Positions 46,881-55,342 of a DNA stretch of 64,000 nt are shown here, piece after piece. A program made the position numbers and the translations under genes. The stretch's first letter is position 1. Each line of letters opens with the position of its first letter. The stretch comes from an uncultured Roseovarius sp. Lineage in GTDB: Bacteria > Pseudomonadota > Alphaproteobacteria > Rhodobacterales > Rhodobacteraceae. The stretch covers positions 124,001 through 188,000 of the forward strand of contig NZ_CANLER010000007.1 in assembly GCF_947489715.1 (NCBI RefSeq). Reading direction: 5' to 3'. The notes beneath the pieces are model-generated. The model did not search any database, was not told the origin of the DNA, and saw only the letters and a program-made list of their open reading frames with translations.

Positions 46881-46910
46881 TGATCCAGCGGCGGAAGGCC
46901 CGCGTATTTT
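46881..46910 (+). promoter_or_regulatory. ECF11 (RpoE/ChrR)-type promoter for FAD-Cfa operon
   Basis: TGATCC (46881-46886), 16 nt, then CGTATT (46903-46908). The start codon of the first gene is at 46940, leaving a leader of roughly 24 nt with GAGGA. Two matching motifs with identical spacing in one 180-bp divergent region are unlikely by chance. Confidence 0.75.
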
Positions 46911-46939
46911 CCACATGACTACCACGTAATGAGGACAAT

Positions 46940-48283
46940 ATGTTCGACCAACAGTCATCGACTGGAAAAAAGATTGCAATCGTGGGCGGGGGGATTTCGG
47001 GCTTGTCGGCGGCCTATTATCTGTCGGACCGCCATGATGTCACGCTTTTCGAAACGGCGCCACGCCTGGGCGGCCATGCGCGCACCGTGCTGGCAGGTAA
47101 GAACGGCGATCAGCCTGTCGATACCGGTTTCATCGTGTTCAACTACGCCACCTATCCCTATCTGACCCGTCTGTTCAAAGAACTCGACGTGCCGGTCATC
47201 AAAAGCGAGATGAGCTTTGGCGCAAGCATCGACAATGGCAGGCTGGAATATGGCCTGAACAGCCTGCGCTGCCTCACTGCGCAGAAACGCAACCTCCTGC
47301 GACCACAATATTACAAGATGATTGCCGACATCCTGCGCTTTGGTAAGCGCGCCGAAGAGGCGGCGACCGATGATGACAAGACCATCGGAGAGCTGGTTCA
47401 GGAACTGGGCCTGGGCGATTGGTTCCGGCATAACTACCTGATGCCGATGTGCGGTGCGATCTGGTCGACCCCTGTCGATGATGTTGACCAGTTTCCTGCA
47501 AAATCCCTGGTTCAGTTCTTTCGCAACCATGCCCTTCTGGCGGGGTTGGGCAAACATCAGTGGTGGACGGTCAAGGGTGGCAGTATCGAATATGTCCGCC
47601 GGCTTGAAGCAGCACTGCTGTCACGCGGCTGCACCATCCGGACCGGCACAGCCGTCGCGCGGGTAAAACGCAACCCCTTTGGCTTGGACCTTTGGGACGC
47701 GCAGGGCGCATTGCAATCCTTTGATGAAGTGATCCTTGCCTGTCATTCCGATCAGGCGCTTGAAATTCTGGGCGACGACGCGACGCCCGACGAGACCGCG
47801 TCCCTTGGTGCCATCCGGTATCAGGCCAACCGCGCCGTGTTGCATTGTGATCCGGGGCAGATGCCCAGACGGCGGGCCTGTTGGTCAAGCTGGGCCTACC
47901 GGTCGCAGGATGGCGCGATTGGGGTGACCTACTGGATGAACAAGCTCCAGAACATCCCCGAGGATGATCCGCTATTTGTCACGCTCAACCCGCCCGGCGA
48001 AATCCCCGCCGACAGGATCTATGATAGCGTTGATTTCGCTCATCCGGTTTTTGACCGCCCCGCCCTGCAAGCCCAGGCGCGCCTTCGCGAGATGCAGGGC
48101 AACAACAAGACCTGGTTTGCCGGTGCCTATAACCGGCACGGTTTTCACGAAGACGGCATTGCCAGCGCCATGCGTGTTGTTCGCATGATCAACCAAGGCT
48201 TGCCCACGAAAGGAACGGAAATTGCGCTTCACGACCAGAGCCCTGAAATCGGAATTCCTGTCGACCTGCGAGCGCCTGCATGA
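46940..48283 (+). CDS. FAD-dependent oxidoreductase, flavin amine-oxidase-like
   Basis: 447 residues. The N-terminal dinucleotide motif is IAIVGGGISGLSAAYYLS with ETAPRLGGHARTV after it, typical of the COG2907 group of predicted FAD proteins. The C-terminal part has WFAGAYNRHGFHEDGIASA, the FAD-closing region. Relatives occur next to cyclopropane-synthase-like genes in the RpoE/ChrR regulon of Rhodobacter; a flavoprotein in that setting (UfaD) is linked to methylated furan fatty acid formation. It overlaps the next gene by 62 bp. Confidence 0.88.
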   Translation: MFDQQSSTGKKIAIVGGGISGLSAAYYLSDRHDVTLFETAPRLGGHARTVLAGKNGDQPVDTGFIVFNYATYPYLTRLFKELDVPVIKSEMSFGASIDNGRLEYGLNSLRCLTAQKRNLLRPQYYKMIADILRFGKRAEEAATDDDKTIGELVQELGLGDWFRHNYLMPMCGAIWSTPVDDVDQFPAKSLVQFFRNHALLAGLGKHQWWTVKGGSIEYVRRLEAALLSRGCTIRTGTAVARVKRNPFGLDLWDAQGALQSFDEVILACHSDQALEILGDDATPDETASLGAIRYQANRAVLHCDPGQMPRRRACWSSWAYRSQDGAIGVTYWMNKLQNIPEDDPLFVTLNPPGEIPADRIYDSVDFAHPVFDRPALQAQARLREMQGNNKTWFAGAYNRHGFHEDGIASAMRVVRMINQGLPTKGTEIALHDQSPEIGIPVDLRAPA

Positions 48284-49379
48284 AGGCCAGCTGACCCTGC
48301 GCACCCCTGAAGGGGAATGTTACCGTTTCGGCACCACGGGCTCCGAGGTCGAGATGGAAATTCGCGACTGGGCGGCTGTGTCCGCGATGGCGGCGCATGG
48401 CCAGGTTGGATTGGGCGAAGCCTATGTGCAGGGCATGTGGGACACCCCGTCGGTCGAAGAGTTGATGAAGGTGGCGATGCTGAACCGCGATCACCTTGGC
48501 GGCTACGATCAGGCCAGCACTTTCAACCGGGCAAAATTCCGCATCGTCGATTCCGTCCTACGCGCCAACACGCGCAAGGGGGCACGCAAGAATATCCGGT
48601 CGCATTATGATGTGGGCAACGAATTCTACCAGCTCTGGCTGGATGACGGGATGACCTATTCCTCGGGCATCTTCGACGCCGATACTACTGATCTGGGGCA
48701 GGCGCAGACCCGCAAGAATGCGCGTGTCCTGTCACGGCTGGGCGCGGGTGAGCGCGTGCTTGAGATCGGCTGCGGCTGGGGCGGTTTTGCCGAACACGCG
48801 GTGGATCAGGGCCGTGATGTGACCGGGGTCACCATCTCTCGCAATCAGCACAGCTATGCGGAATGTCGCCTGGACGGGCGTGCAGACATCCAGTTGCGTG
48901 ACTACCGCGACATCGAAGGGCGATATGACAATATCGTCTCGATCGAGATGATCGAAGCCGTTGGCGCGAAATACTGGCCCAGTTATTTTTCCGTCCTGAA
49001 ACGTAACCTGGCCGAAGGCGGGCGCGTGCTGTTGCAGGCGATCACCGTCAAGGACAGCTTTTTCGAAAGATACAAAGCCTCCTCCGATTACATTCGCCAA
49101 TACGTTTTTCCCGGCGGCATGCTTCTGTCGGATAACGTGATTGCGGCACAGGCCAGGGATGCCGGTCTGGAGGTGCGCGACAATTATGCCTTTGGCCAGG
49201 ATTATGCCCGCACCTGCCGCATCTGGGCCGACCGCTTTCGCGCGCAACATCACAAGATCGCCGAGCTGGGCTATGGCGAGGCATTTTTCCGCAACTGGCA
49301 ATATTACCTTGAGATTTGCGCCGCCTCCTTCGCCATCGAGCACACCAATGTGGTGCAGGTGGAACTGGCCCATGCGTAA
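48222..49379 (+). CDS. SAM-dependent lipid methyltransferase, cyclopropane synthase-like
   Basis: 385 residues of the Cfa family. The SAM-binding motif is VLEIGCGWGGFAEHA, the substrate-proximal part is HYDVGNEFYQLWLDDGMTYSSG, and the C-terminal part has YVFPGGMLLS. It modifies double bonds in membrane phospholipid chains with a methyl or methylene group. In this operon (flavoprotein, DUF1365, ECF11 promoter) it may be the methylase of a methylated or furan fatty acid route (UfaM-like) rather than a plain cyclopropane synthase. It overlaps both neighbours. Confidence 0.9.
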   Translation: MRFTTRALKSEFLSTCERLHEGQLTLRTPEGECYRFGTTGSEVEMEIRDWAAVSAMAAHGQVGLGEAYVQGMWDTPSVEELMKVAMLNRDHLGGYDQASTFNRAKFRIVDSVLRANTRKGARKNIRSHYDVGNEFYQLWLDDGMTYSSGIFDADTTDLGQAQTRKNARVLSRLGAGERVLEIGCGWGGFAEHAVDQGRDVTGVTISRNQHSYAECRLDGRADIQLRDYRDIEGRYDNIVSIEMIEAVGAKYWPSYFSVLKRNLAEGGRVLLQAITVKDSFFERYKASSDYIRQYVFPGGMLLSDNVIAAQARDAGLEVRDNYAFGQDYARTCRIWADRFRAQHHKIAELGYGEAFFRNWQYYLEICAASFAIEHTNVVQVELAHA

Positions 49380-49866
49380 ACTGGTATTCGCATTCTGCCT
49401 TCTGATGGGCGCGGCACCGGTTCAGGCACTGCCCCTGTCGTCGGTGCTTGACGATGCCGAGTTGCGCGGCACGGCGACCTTTCGCTACCTGGGCTTCCCG
49501 CTCTATCGGGCGCGGCTTTATACCAGCGGCGGGGCGGCGTTGAACTGGCAGCAGGATTTCGGGCTTGAACTCAGGTATCTGCGGCGGCTTTCGCAAAAGG
49601 ATCTGGTCCAGGCGACACTGCGGGAAATGAAGCGGATCGGCAACGACGCCCCCGTCGAGGACCAGTTGTTGCGCTGCTTCGATGCGGTGGGCAAGGGTGA
49701 CCGCTATCTTGCGGTGACCGATGGCCCCGACAAGATCGGGTTCTGGCGCAATGGCAAACGGGTGTGCACGCTCAGCTATCCCCGGATCAAAGAGCGATTC
49801 ATGGAAGTGTTCCTGGGTGAAAACACGCAATCGCGCGCCTTCACCCGCAGGCTGAAGGGCGGATAA
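49372..49866 (+). CDS. Exported chalcone-isomerase-like protein
   Basis: 164 residues from ATG 49372, which lies inside the end of the previous gene (8-bp overlap). A Sec signal (LVFAFCLLMGAAPVQA) starts it. The body shows the chalcone-isomerase-like pattern of bacterial fatty-acid-binding relatives (FRYLGFPLYRARLY, LELRYLRRLSQKDL, GFWRNGKRVCTLSYPRIKERFMEVFLG). A lipid-binding or lipid-chaperone role is plausible; catalysis is not expected from known bacterial members. Confidence 0.8.
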   Translation: MRKLVFAFCLLMGAAPVQALPLSSVLDDAELRGTATFRYLGFPLYRARLYTSGGAALNWQQDFGLELRYLRRLSQKDLVQATLREMKRIGNDAPVEDQLLRCFDAVGKGDRYLAVTDGPDKIGFWRNGKRVCTLSYPRIKERFMEVFLGENTQSRAFTRRLKGG

Positions 49867-51092
49867 TGACCTATCCGCGCGTCAGCCTTTACGCCCTGAT
49901 GCTGGCGGCGGCCGGTATACCGCTTTACATCCACCTGCCGCGCTTTGCCTCCGTGAACCTTGGCATCTCGCTGGGGGTGATCGGCACCGTCCTTCTGGTA
50001 ATCCGCCTGATTGACCTGGTGCAGGATCCGCTGATCGGCTGGGCCATCGACCGCTGGCCGCGCGCCCAATCCCTTTTTGCCATGCTGGCCGCCGGCGGGC
50101 TGGCGATCGGGTTTCCGCTGCTCTTCGCGCCGCGATCCGGACCCAATGTCGTGACCGAGCTTGTGGCCATTCTGGTGCTGCTCTTTTCGGCCTACAGCCT
50201 TGGTATGATCCTGCTCTATGGCCGCAGCGCGACACTGGCCAAACGGCCCGAACCGCAAGAACTGATGACGCTCGCCGCCTATCGGGAAAGCGGCATGCTG
50301 GCGGGCGTGGTGATCGCGGCGATTGCGCCGGCGGTCTTCTTGGGGCTGGGGGCCGGAGGGCAGGGGTATCCTGCCTTTGGCCTCTTTTTGGGCGCGCTCT
50401 CCATCCTGATCGCCATCCTCACGCTGCCCGCGTGGCGCCGCCCCGCGATCATCGGCGAACGCCTGTCGCTGGCGGGTCTGGGTGATGCGGGGGCTTTCCG
50501 CCTGCTCCTGCTGGCACTGGTCAACAGCCTGCCCGTGGCCATCACCTCGACCCTCTTTCTGTTCTTTGTCGAAGACCGCCTGCAATTGCCGGGCAAGGCC
50601 GGGCCACTGCTGATCCTGTTTTTCCTAAGCGCCGGGATCAGCGTGCCGGTCTGGACCAAGATCAGCCGCCGGGTCGGGGCCAAAACAACGCTGCTGATCG
50701 CGATGCCGCTTGCGATCCTGGGCTTTGTCGGCGCGGCCTTCCTGGCCCCCGGCAACCTGGTCGGGTTCGCGGTGATCTGCATCGCCTCCGGCGCGGCGCT
50801 GGGGGCCGATATGGTCGTGCTGCCGGTCATGTTCTCGGTCGCGCTGACCCGCGCGGGCCTCAACGCTTCGACCGCGTTCGGCATCTGGTCCTTTGCCGGC
50901 AAGCTGGGGCTGGCCCTTGCCGCATTTGCCATGCTGCCCTTACTGGAACGCAACGGTTTCGCCCCGGGCCAGGTGAACAGCGTTCAGGCCCTCAGCACAC
51001 TCAACCTTGCCTATGCCATCATTCCCTGCGTCCTGAAACTTGGCGCGCTGGCGATGGTCCTGACCCTGCCAACAGAGGAAAAAGGCCAATGA
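49866..51092 (+). CDS. MFS transporter, GPH-like
   Basis: 408 residues with about twelve hydrophobic segments and the cytoplasmic loop IDLVQDPLIGWAIDRWP, which is the D-P-x-x-G-x-x-x-D-R signature of the sugar:cation (GPH) branch. It overlaps the neighbours on both sides by one and four bases. Inside this cluster it may move a lipid or lipid precursor; the substrate is unknown. Confidence 0.85.
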   Translation: MTYPRVSLYALMLAAAGIPLYIHLPRFASVNLGISLGVIGTVLLVIRLIDLVQDPLIGWAIDRWPRAQSLFAMLAAGGLAIGFPLLFAPRSGPNVVTELVAILVLLFSAYSLGMILLYGRSATLAKRPEPQELMTLAAYRESGMLAGVVIAAIAPAVFLGLGAGGQGYPAFGLFLGALSILIAILTLPAWRRPAIIGERLSLAGLGDAGAFRLLLLALVNSLPVAITSTLFLFFVEDRLQLPGKAGPLLILFFLSAGISVPVWTKISRRVGAKTTLLIAMPLAILGFVGAAFLAPGNLVGFAVICIASGAALGADMVVLPVMFSVALTRAGLNASTAFGIWSFAGKLGLALAAFAMLPLLERNGFAPGQVNSVQALSTLNLAYAIIPCVLKLGALAMVLTLPTEEKGQ

Positions 51093-51643
51093 CAACGCTG
51101 CTTGTCCTGCTATTGCTGATCGTCGCCGGTGTGGCGGCAAAGACCCTTCTGTTCAGCTTTCGCGCCCAGAAACCGGATGACTATGCCGGGTCCGGGCCCG
51201 CGTTTTCGCTCCGCGACGCTCTCTCTGGCCGCATCGCGTCCGAAGGGCTGATCTATGGCCCCAATGGCAGGGTGACCAACAGTTTCACCGCCGTGATGGA
51301 GGGGGCCTGGGACGGGAATACCGGCACGCTTAGCGAAGATTTCACCTATTCCAATGGTCGCACGCAGCAGCGCAAATGGTACCTGAAGCTGGGCAATGGC
51401 AACAGCTTCACCGCCACCGCTGACGATATTATCGGCGAGGCAAATGGCGTGATTTCGGGCTCGACCGTGCGGATGACCTACAAGATCGTGCTGCCGCCGC
51501 AGGCCGGGGGGCATGTGCTGTCGGTCACCGACTGGATGTACCTGACCCGCGACGGGGTGATCATGAATCGGTCCGAGATGCGCAAGTTTGGGCTCAAGGT
51601 TGCCGAACTCGTCGCTACCATGCGCCCGGAGAAAACCACCTGA
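51089..51643 (+). CDS. DUF3833 family lipoprotein-like protein
   Basis: 184 residues. A single hydrophobic N-terminal helix (LLVLLLLIVAGVAAKTLLF) anchors it. The remainder is a beta-rich domain with EGLIYGPNGRVTNSF and NGRTQQRKWYLKL, typical of DUF3833. Family members occur with the Cfa/DUF1365 genes in proteobacteria, which supports a shared role in membrane lipid change. It is the last gene of the operon. Confidence 0.82.
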   Translation: MTTLLVLLLLIVAGVAAKTLLFSFRAQKPDDYAGSGPAFSLRDALSGRIASEGLIYGPNGRVTNSFTAVMEGAWDGNTGTLSEDFTYSNGRTQQRKWYLKLGNGNSFTATADDIIGEANGVISGSTVRMTYKIVLPPQAGGHVLSVTDWMYLTRDGVIMNRSEMRKFGLKVAELVATMRPEKTT

Positions 51644-51862
51644 GTGTGCGGTCGCGCCGCCAGCGTCTCGGCCAGTTTCACGCAGTGCTATATTGAGGGT
51701 CTGAGGGCTGATTCTGCTCTTGGATGCTGTCCGGTCCGCCAATCCCGCGTGGCTCCGATGCGCCAGTTACATTGCATTTTAGACGCTATTGTCTCCGTTT
51801 AACCGATTATTGGGCATTTTCCCGTTATGTTCCTTCCCGAGCAGTATGTCATGGAGACAAAT

Positions 51863-52363
51863 ATGAGTTTGCACACCCCTATTCCAACGCCGGTCAGCAG
51901 CAAGGAATTCATCACCAGTTATTTGGATGCGCTGGCGCTGGTTGAACGCTTGCATCGTCTGTTGCTTGATGTGGTCAAAGATGAATTTGAACGCGTCGGC
52001 GTTCTGGAAATCAACGCCGTTCAGGCCCTGTTGCTGTTCAATATCGGCGACAACGAAGTGACTGCCGGTGAACTGAAGACCCGCGGTTACTATCAGGGCA
52101 GCAATGTCAGCTATAACCTGAAGAAACTGGTCGAAATGGGTTACATGCACCACCAGCGTTGTGAAATTGACCGCCGTTCCGTTCGGGTGCGCCTGACCGA
52201 AAAAGGCCGCAACATCCGTGACGTTGTTGGCGGTCTCTTTGAACGTCATGCCGAAGGCCTGAAAGGCAAGGGCGTGCTGGGCGATGACGGGATTGATCAG
52301 ATCACCTCGTCCCTGCGCCGGGTCGAACGCTACTGGACCGACCAGATCCGCTATATCTATTGA
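51863..52363 (+). CDS. MarR-family regulator, LdtR-like
   Basis: 166 residues from ATG 51863, preceded by GGAGAC; upstream in-frame codons lack a site. The winged helix is seen in EINAVQALLLFNIGDNEVTAGELKTRGYYQGSNVSYNLKKLVEMGYMHH (quoted in part), with wing DRRSVRVRLTEKG. The GYYQGSNVSYNLKKL segment is strongly conserved in an alphaproteobacterial group that includes LdtR of Liberibacter. The regulated genes are not evident. Its 220-bp upstream region has no operator that I can name. Confidence 0.85.
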   Translation: MSLHTPIPTPVSSKEFITSYLDALALVERLHRLLLDVVKDEFERVGVLEINAVQALLLFNIGDNEVTAGELKTRGYYQGSNVSYNLKKLVEMGYMHHQRCEIDRRSVRVRLTEKGRNIRDVVGGLFERHAEGLKGKGVLGDDGIDQITSSLRRVERYWTDQIRYIY

Positions 52364-53112
52364 GGCAGTGAAACCCCGTCGGGCGCAATGTTCGGCGGGG
52401 CTTGCGATACAGTCAGGCCCGCAAGCTCGCGAATGAGCTTGCGGGTCATCGCACGTTCAAAGTCGTCGAAATCCTGGGCCACTTCGACAAAGGCGCCCGG
52501 ACCACGAATGACCTGCGCCTGGTAATATTCCAGCAGAGTTTTCACATTGCGCAGGTTCTTGGTGGTATTGGCGCGCGCGGTGGGCACCACAACCAGCCCG
52601 TTGATGGTGATGCCGCCCGTGACCGCCTCGGGGATCAGGCCGGGATCAGGGCCGGTATTGGCAGGCCCGTCGCCCGACAGGTCAAGCGTGCGCTGCCAGC
52701 AATTCTGCCGTTGCTCCAACAGCCCCGCGCCATAAGCCATGGCCGCGCCAATGGCCGTGGACGGGTCCGTGTAGCTGGCGAAGGTACCTCTCAGCCGCGA
52801 TGAAATGGCCCTGAGCTTTCCCGCATCATCTATCTTGGTCCAGTCCACCAGCAACCGGTGTTGGTTCAGACCGCTCCATTCAAAGATTGCCAGTTCGGCC
52901 GGGGCCTGGGGCACTGCCAGCAGCGCCTCCTGTACTTCGGGGGTCAGCAATGCTGCCGCCAACCCGTCAAGTTGCAGCCGGTATTCCTCGTCATCGACCG
53001 ACCCCGAGACATCAAGCCCCAGCGCCAGCGCTATCCGGCACGCCCCATCCTGTGCCGCAACGGGAGCCCCCAGCCAGCACAACAAGGTCAGCGCACCGGC
53101 AAGAAACCTCAC
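52357..53112 (-). CDS. DUF1194 exported VWA-like protein, second gene of pair
   Basis: 251 residues with a Sec signal (FLAGALTLLCWLGAPVAAQ). The metal-binding motif of the VWA fold is DVSGS, the later loops are DPSTAIGAAMAYG and DLSGDGPANTG. Full DUF1194 proteins have this layout and length. The gene overlaps its paralogue upstream by four bases (53109-53112) and its stop overlaps the end of the convergent MarR-family gene by 7 bp. Function is unknown; a periplasmic protein-binding role is likely. Confidence 0.85.
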   Translation of the reverse strand: MRFLAGALTLLCWLGAPVAAQDGACRIALALGLDVSGSVDDEEYRLQLDGLAAALLTPEVQEALLAVPQAPAELAIFEWSGLNQHRLLVDWTKIDDAGKLRAISSRLRGTFASYTDPSTAIGAAMAYGAGLLEQRQNCWQRTLDLSGDGPANTGPDPGLIPEAVTGGITINGLVVVPTARANTTKNLRNVKTLLEYYQAQVIRGPGAFVEVAQDFDDFERAMTRKLIRELAGLTVSQAPPNIAPDGVSLPQ

Positions 53113-53843
53113 CCGCGCGGCTCTGGCAGGGGTGGGGCAGGGTGCGGCGCGCCCAGAAGCAGATCGCTGATCTCGCGGTGAAGCTTGCGGGTCATCGCCT
53201 CCTCGAACTCGCGAAACCCGTTGGCCACCTCGACAAAGGCAGACTTGCCGTATTTGACATGTCGGTCGTAATATTCCAGCACCCCGTCCGGCCCGCCGGT
53301 GATCACCAGCCCGTTGACGGTAACCCCCTCCATCGGGAAATGCCGATAGGCCGTGCGCGGTCCGTAGCCGTGGTTGTTCATCCCGTCGCCCGAGACATCA
53401 ATCACCCGGCGCGTGCAGGCCGGTGCCCGGTCCAGCAGCAGCGCACCGTAAGCCACGCCATGCCCCAGCGCGGTGGGAAATTCGTCATAGCTGCGGGTCA
53501 TCCCCGCCAGTGTGACCACCGCCCGGTCGATATCCGCGGCGCTGCGCAACCGCAGCCAGTCCAGGTGCAGTTTTTGTTGTGTGCGCCCGCTCCATTCATA
53601 GACCGCCAGCGCCACATCGCCCGACGCCCCGTTCAGGATCGCATGGCGCACATCTGCGGAATCCAGTGCCGCCGCCAGCCCGCGTCGTTGCAGATCATAT
53701 TCATGCTGGTTGACAGACGAGGACACATCCAGCGCCAGCGCCAGCGCCAACCGGCACTCCGCCTGCGCCGCCCCGGCCAGCAAAAGCGCGGCCCCTATGG
53801 CCGCGGCCCTTACCAATGGCCCGTGTTCTCCATGCTGGCCCAA
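53109..53843 (-). CDS. DUF1194 exported VWA-like protein, first gene of pair
   Basis: 244 residues, with a signal peptide beginning after a polar stretch (AAAIGAALLLAGAAQA). Metal motif DVSSS, later loops PTALGHGVAYGA and DVSGDGMNNHG. The start at 53843 overlaps the end of the glyoxalase gene by 34 bp; a TTG at 53816 would give a shorter signal peptide and remove most of the overlap. It is about 40% identical to the following gene, so the pair arose by duplication. Confidence 0.83.
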   Translation of the reverse strand: MGQHGEHGPLVRAAAIGAALLLAGAAQAECRLALALALDVSSSVNQHEYDLQRRGLAAALDSADVRHAILNGASGDVALAVYEWSGRTQQKLHLDWLRLRSAADIDRAVVTLAGMTRSYDEFPTALGHGVAYGALLLDRAPACTRRVIDVSGDGMNNHGYGPRTAYRHFPMEGVTVNGLVITGGPDGVLEYYDRHVKYGKSAFVEVANGFREFEEAMTRKLHREISDLLLGAPHPAPPLPEPRG

Positions 53844-54238
53844 GGCTCTGCCGGGGGCAGGTTTTCGCCCTCCTGCAACAGCTCGATCGAAACATTGTCC
53901 GGGCTGCGCACAAACGCCATATGCCCGTCACGCGGCGGCCGGTTGATCACCACGCCATTGTCCATCAGGTGCTGACACATCTCGTAGATATTCCCGACCC
54001 GGTAGGCCAGATGCCCGAAATGCCGGCTGTCACTCGGCAACCCTTCGTCGCCATCCCAGTTATACGTCAGCTCGACCGGGCAATCCTCCTGCCCCTCGGG
54101 CGCCAGGAAAACCAGTGTGAACCGTCCCCCCTCATTGTCCCACCGCCGCGTCTCCTTCAGCCCCAGAAGCTTGAAAAACTTCACCGACGCCTCCAGATCC
54201 TTGACCCGGACCATCGTGTGCAGATACCTGACTTTCAT
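53810..54238 (-). CDS. gloA: Glyoxalase I (lactoylglutathione lyase)
   Basis: 142 residues from ATG 54238, which has GGAGGGG upstream. A vicinal oxygen chelate protein with the four metal ligands recognisable: His in RYLHTMVRV, Glu in VELTYNW, His in FGHLAYRV and Glu in SIELLQEG. The reaction is methylglyoxal-glutathione hemithioacetal to S-lactoylglutathione. Length and motifs match Ni-type bacterial GloA. It leads into the DUF1194 pair on the same strand. Confidence 0.88.
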   Translation of the reverse strand: MKVRYLHTMVRVKDLEASVKFFKLLGLKETRRWDNEGGRFTLVFLAPEGQEDCPVELTYNWDGDEGLPSDSRHFGHLAYRVGNIYEMCQHLMDNGVVINRPPRDGHMAFVRSPDNVSIELLQEGENLPPAEPWASMENTGHW

Positions 54239-54436
54239 CGCACCCCTCCTGTTGCGCTCCTGCTCCAAGGATAGCCCGCCGCGCCGCCATGTCGACCCCC
54301 ATCGCCGCCCGCACCCACAGAATTAACCAAAGAAGTGTTGCCCTGTGCAAATCCCCTGATATTGTCGATACCCTCAGTACCCACCACCAGATATAGTAGA
54401 CCCCGACTCGCCCGCCAGATAAAAGGACATACGACC

Positions 54437-55342
54437 ATGCCGCTTAGCCCCGAACAGCAGGCCGAAATCGACGAACAGCGCAGTGCCACCCAGCAGACGC
54501 TCCGCGCCACCGCGCCGGGCATGGAACAACACCTCTATACCGCGCACCCGGTGCTGGATCACGGCTTTGTCCGCGTCATCGACTACATGGGCGACGACAA
54601 CGCCATCACCCAGGCCGCGCGCGTGAGCTACGGCAAGGGCACCAAATCGGTCCAGAATGACGAAGGGCTGATCCGCTACCTGATGCGCCACTGGCACTCC
54701 ACCCCGTTCGAGATGTGCGAGATCAAGCTGCACGTCAAGCTGCCCGTCTTCGTGGCGCGCCAGTGGATCCGCCACCGCACCGCCAACGTCAACGAATATT
54801 CGGCCCGCTATTCGATCCTGGACCGGGAGTTCTACATCCCCGCACCCGATGCGCTGAACGCCCAGTCGGTGATCAACAACCAGGGCCGGGGTGAGGCGCT
54901 GAGCGGGGACGAGGCCGCGCGCGTGCTGAAATACCTGACCGACGACGCGATGCGCTGCTATGACCATTACGAAGAGATGATCAGCGATGATGGCCAGCAG
55001 GGCCTTGCACGGGAACTGGCCCGCATGAACCTGCCCGCCAACGTCTATACCCAATGGTACTGGAAGGTTGATCTGCACAACCTTCTGCACTTCCTGCGCC
55101 TGCGCGCCGACGCCCACGCCCAGTACGAGATCAGGGTCTACGCCGACGCCATCTGCAAGATCACCGCCGACTGGGTGCCCTTCGCCTACAAAGCGTTCGA
55201 GGATTACCGCATGGGCGGCGCCACGCTCTCCTCCACCGCGCTCGACTGCGTGCGCCGGATGCTGAAGGGCGAGGCCGTCACGCAGGAAAACTCCGGCATG
55301 AGCAAAGGCGAATGGCGGGAGTTTGAGGGAGTGATTGGATGA
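54437..55342 (+). CDS. thyX: Flavin-dependent thymidylate synthase ThyX
   Basis: 301 residues from ATG 54437. The ThyX signature RHR-x5-NE-x-S-x-R is present as [13 protein letters not shown]. It makes dTMP from dUMP with FAD and methylene-tetrahydrofolate. The N-terminal extension before [13 protein letters not shown] is usual in alphaproteobacteria. The stop overlaps the start of the next gene (ATGA at 55339-55342), which is odd because that gene has quite different base composition. Confidence 0.96.
   Translation: MPLSPEQQAEIDEQRSATQQTLRATAPGMEQHLYTAHPVLDHGFVRVIDYMGDDNAITQAARVSYGKGTKSVQNDEGLIRYLMRHWHSTPFEMCEIKLHVKLPVFVARQWIRHRTANVNEYSARYSILDREFYIPAPDALNAQSVINNQGRGEALSGDEAARVLKYLTDDAMRCYDHYEEMISDDGQQGLARELARMNLPANVYTQWYWKVDLHNLLHFLRLRADAHAQYEIRVYADAICKITADWVPFAYKAFEDYRMGGATLSSTALDCVRRMLKGEAVTQENSGMSKGEWREFEGVIG

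Noticed and set aside
46767..46910. Nearby rpoE-chrR genes to match the ECF11-type promoters
   Set aside because: No sigma or ChrR-like gene is present in the window; the regulon link rests on the promoter motifs and gene set only.
51720..51745. GGTCCGCCA near 51735 as a copy of the tRNA-Arg 3' end
   Set aside because: Only 9 bases match and there is no T-loop sequence; chance match.
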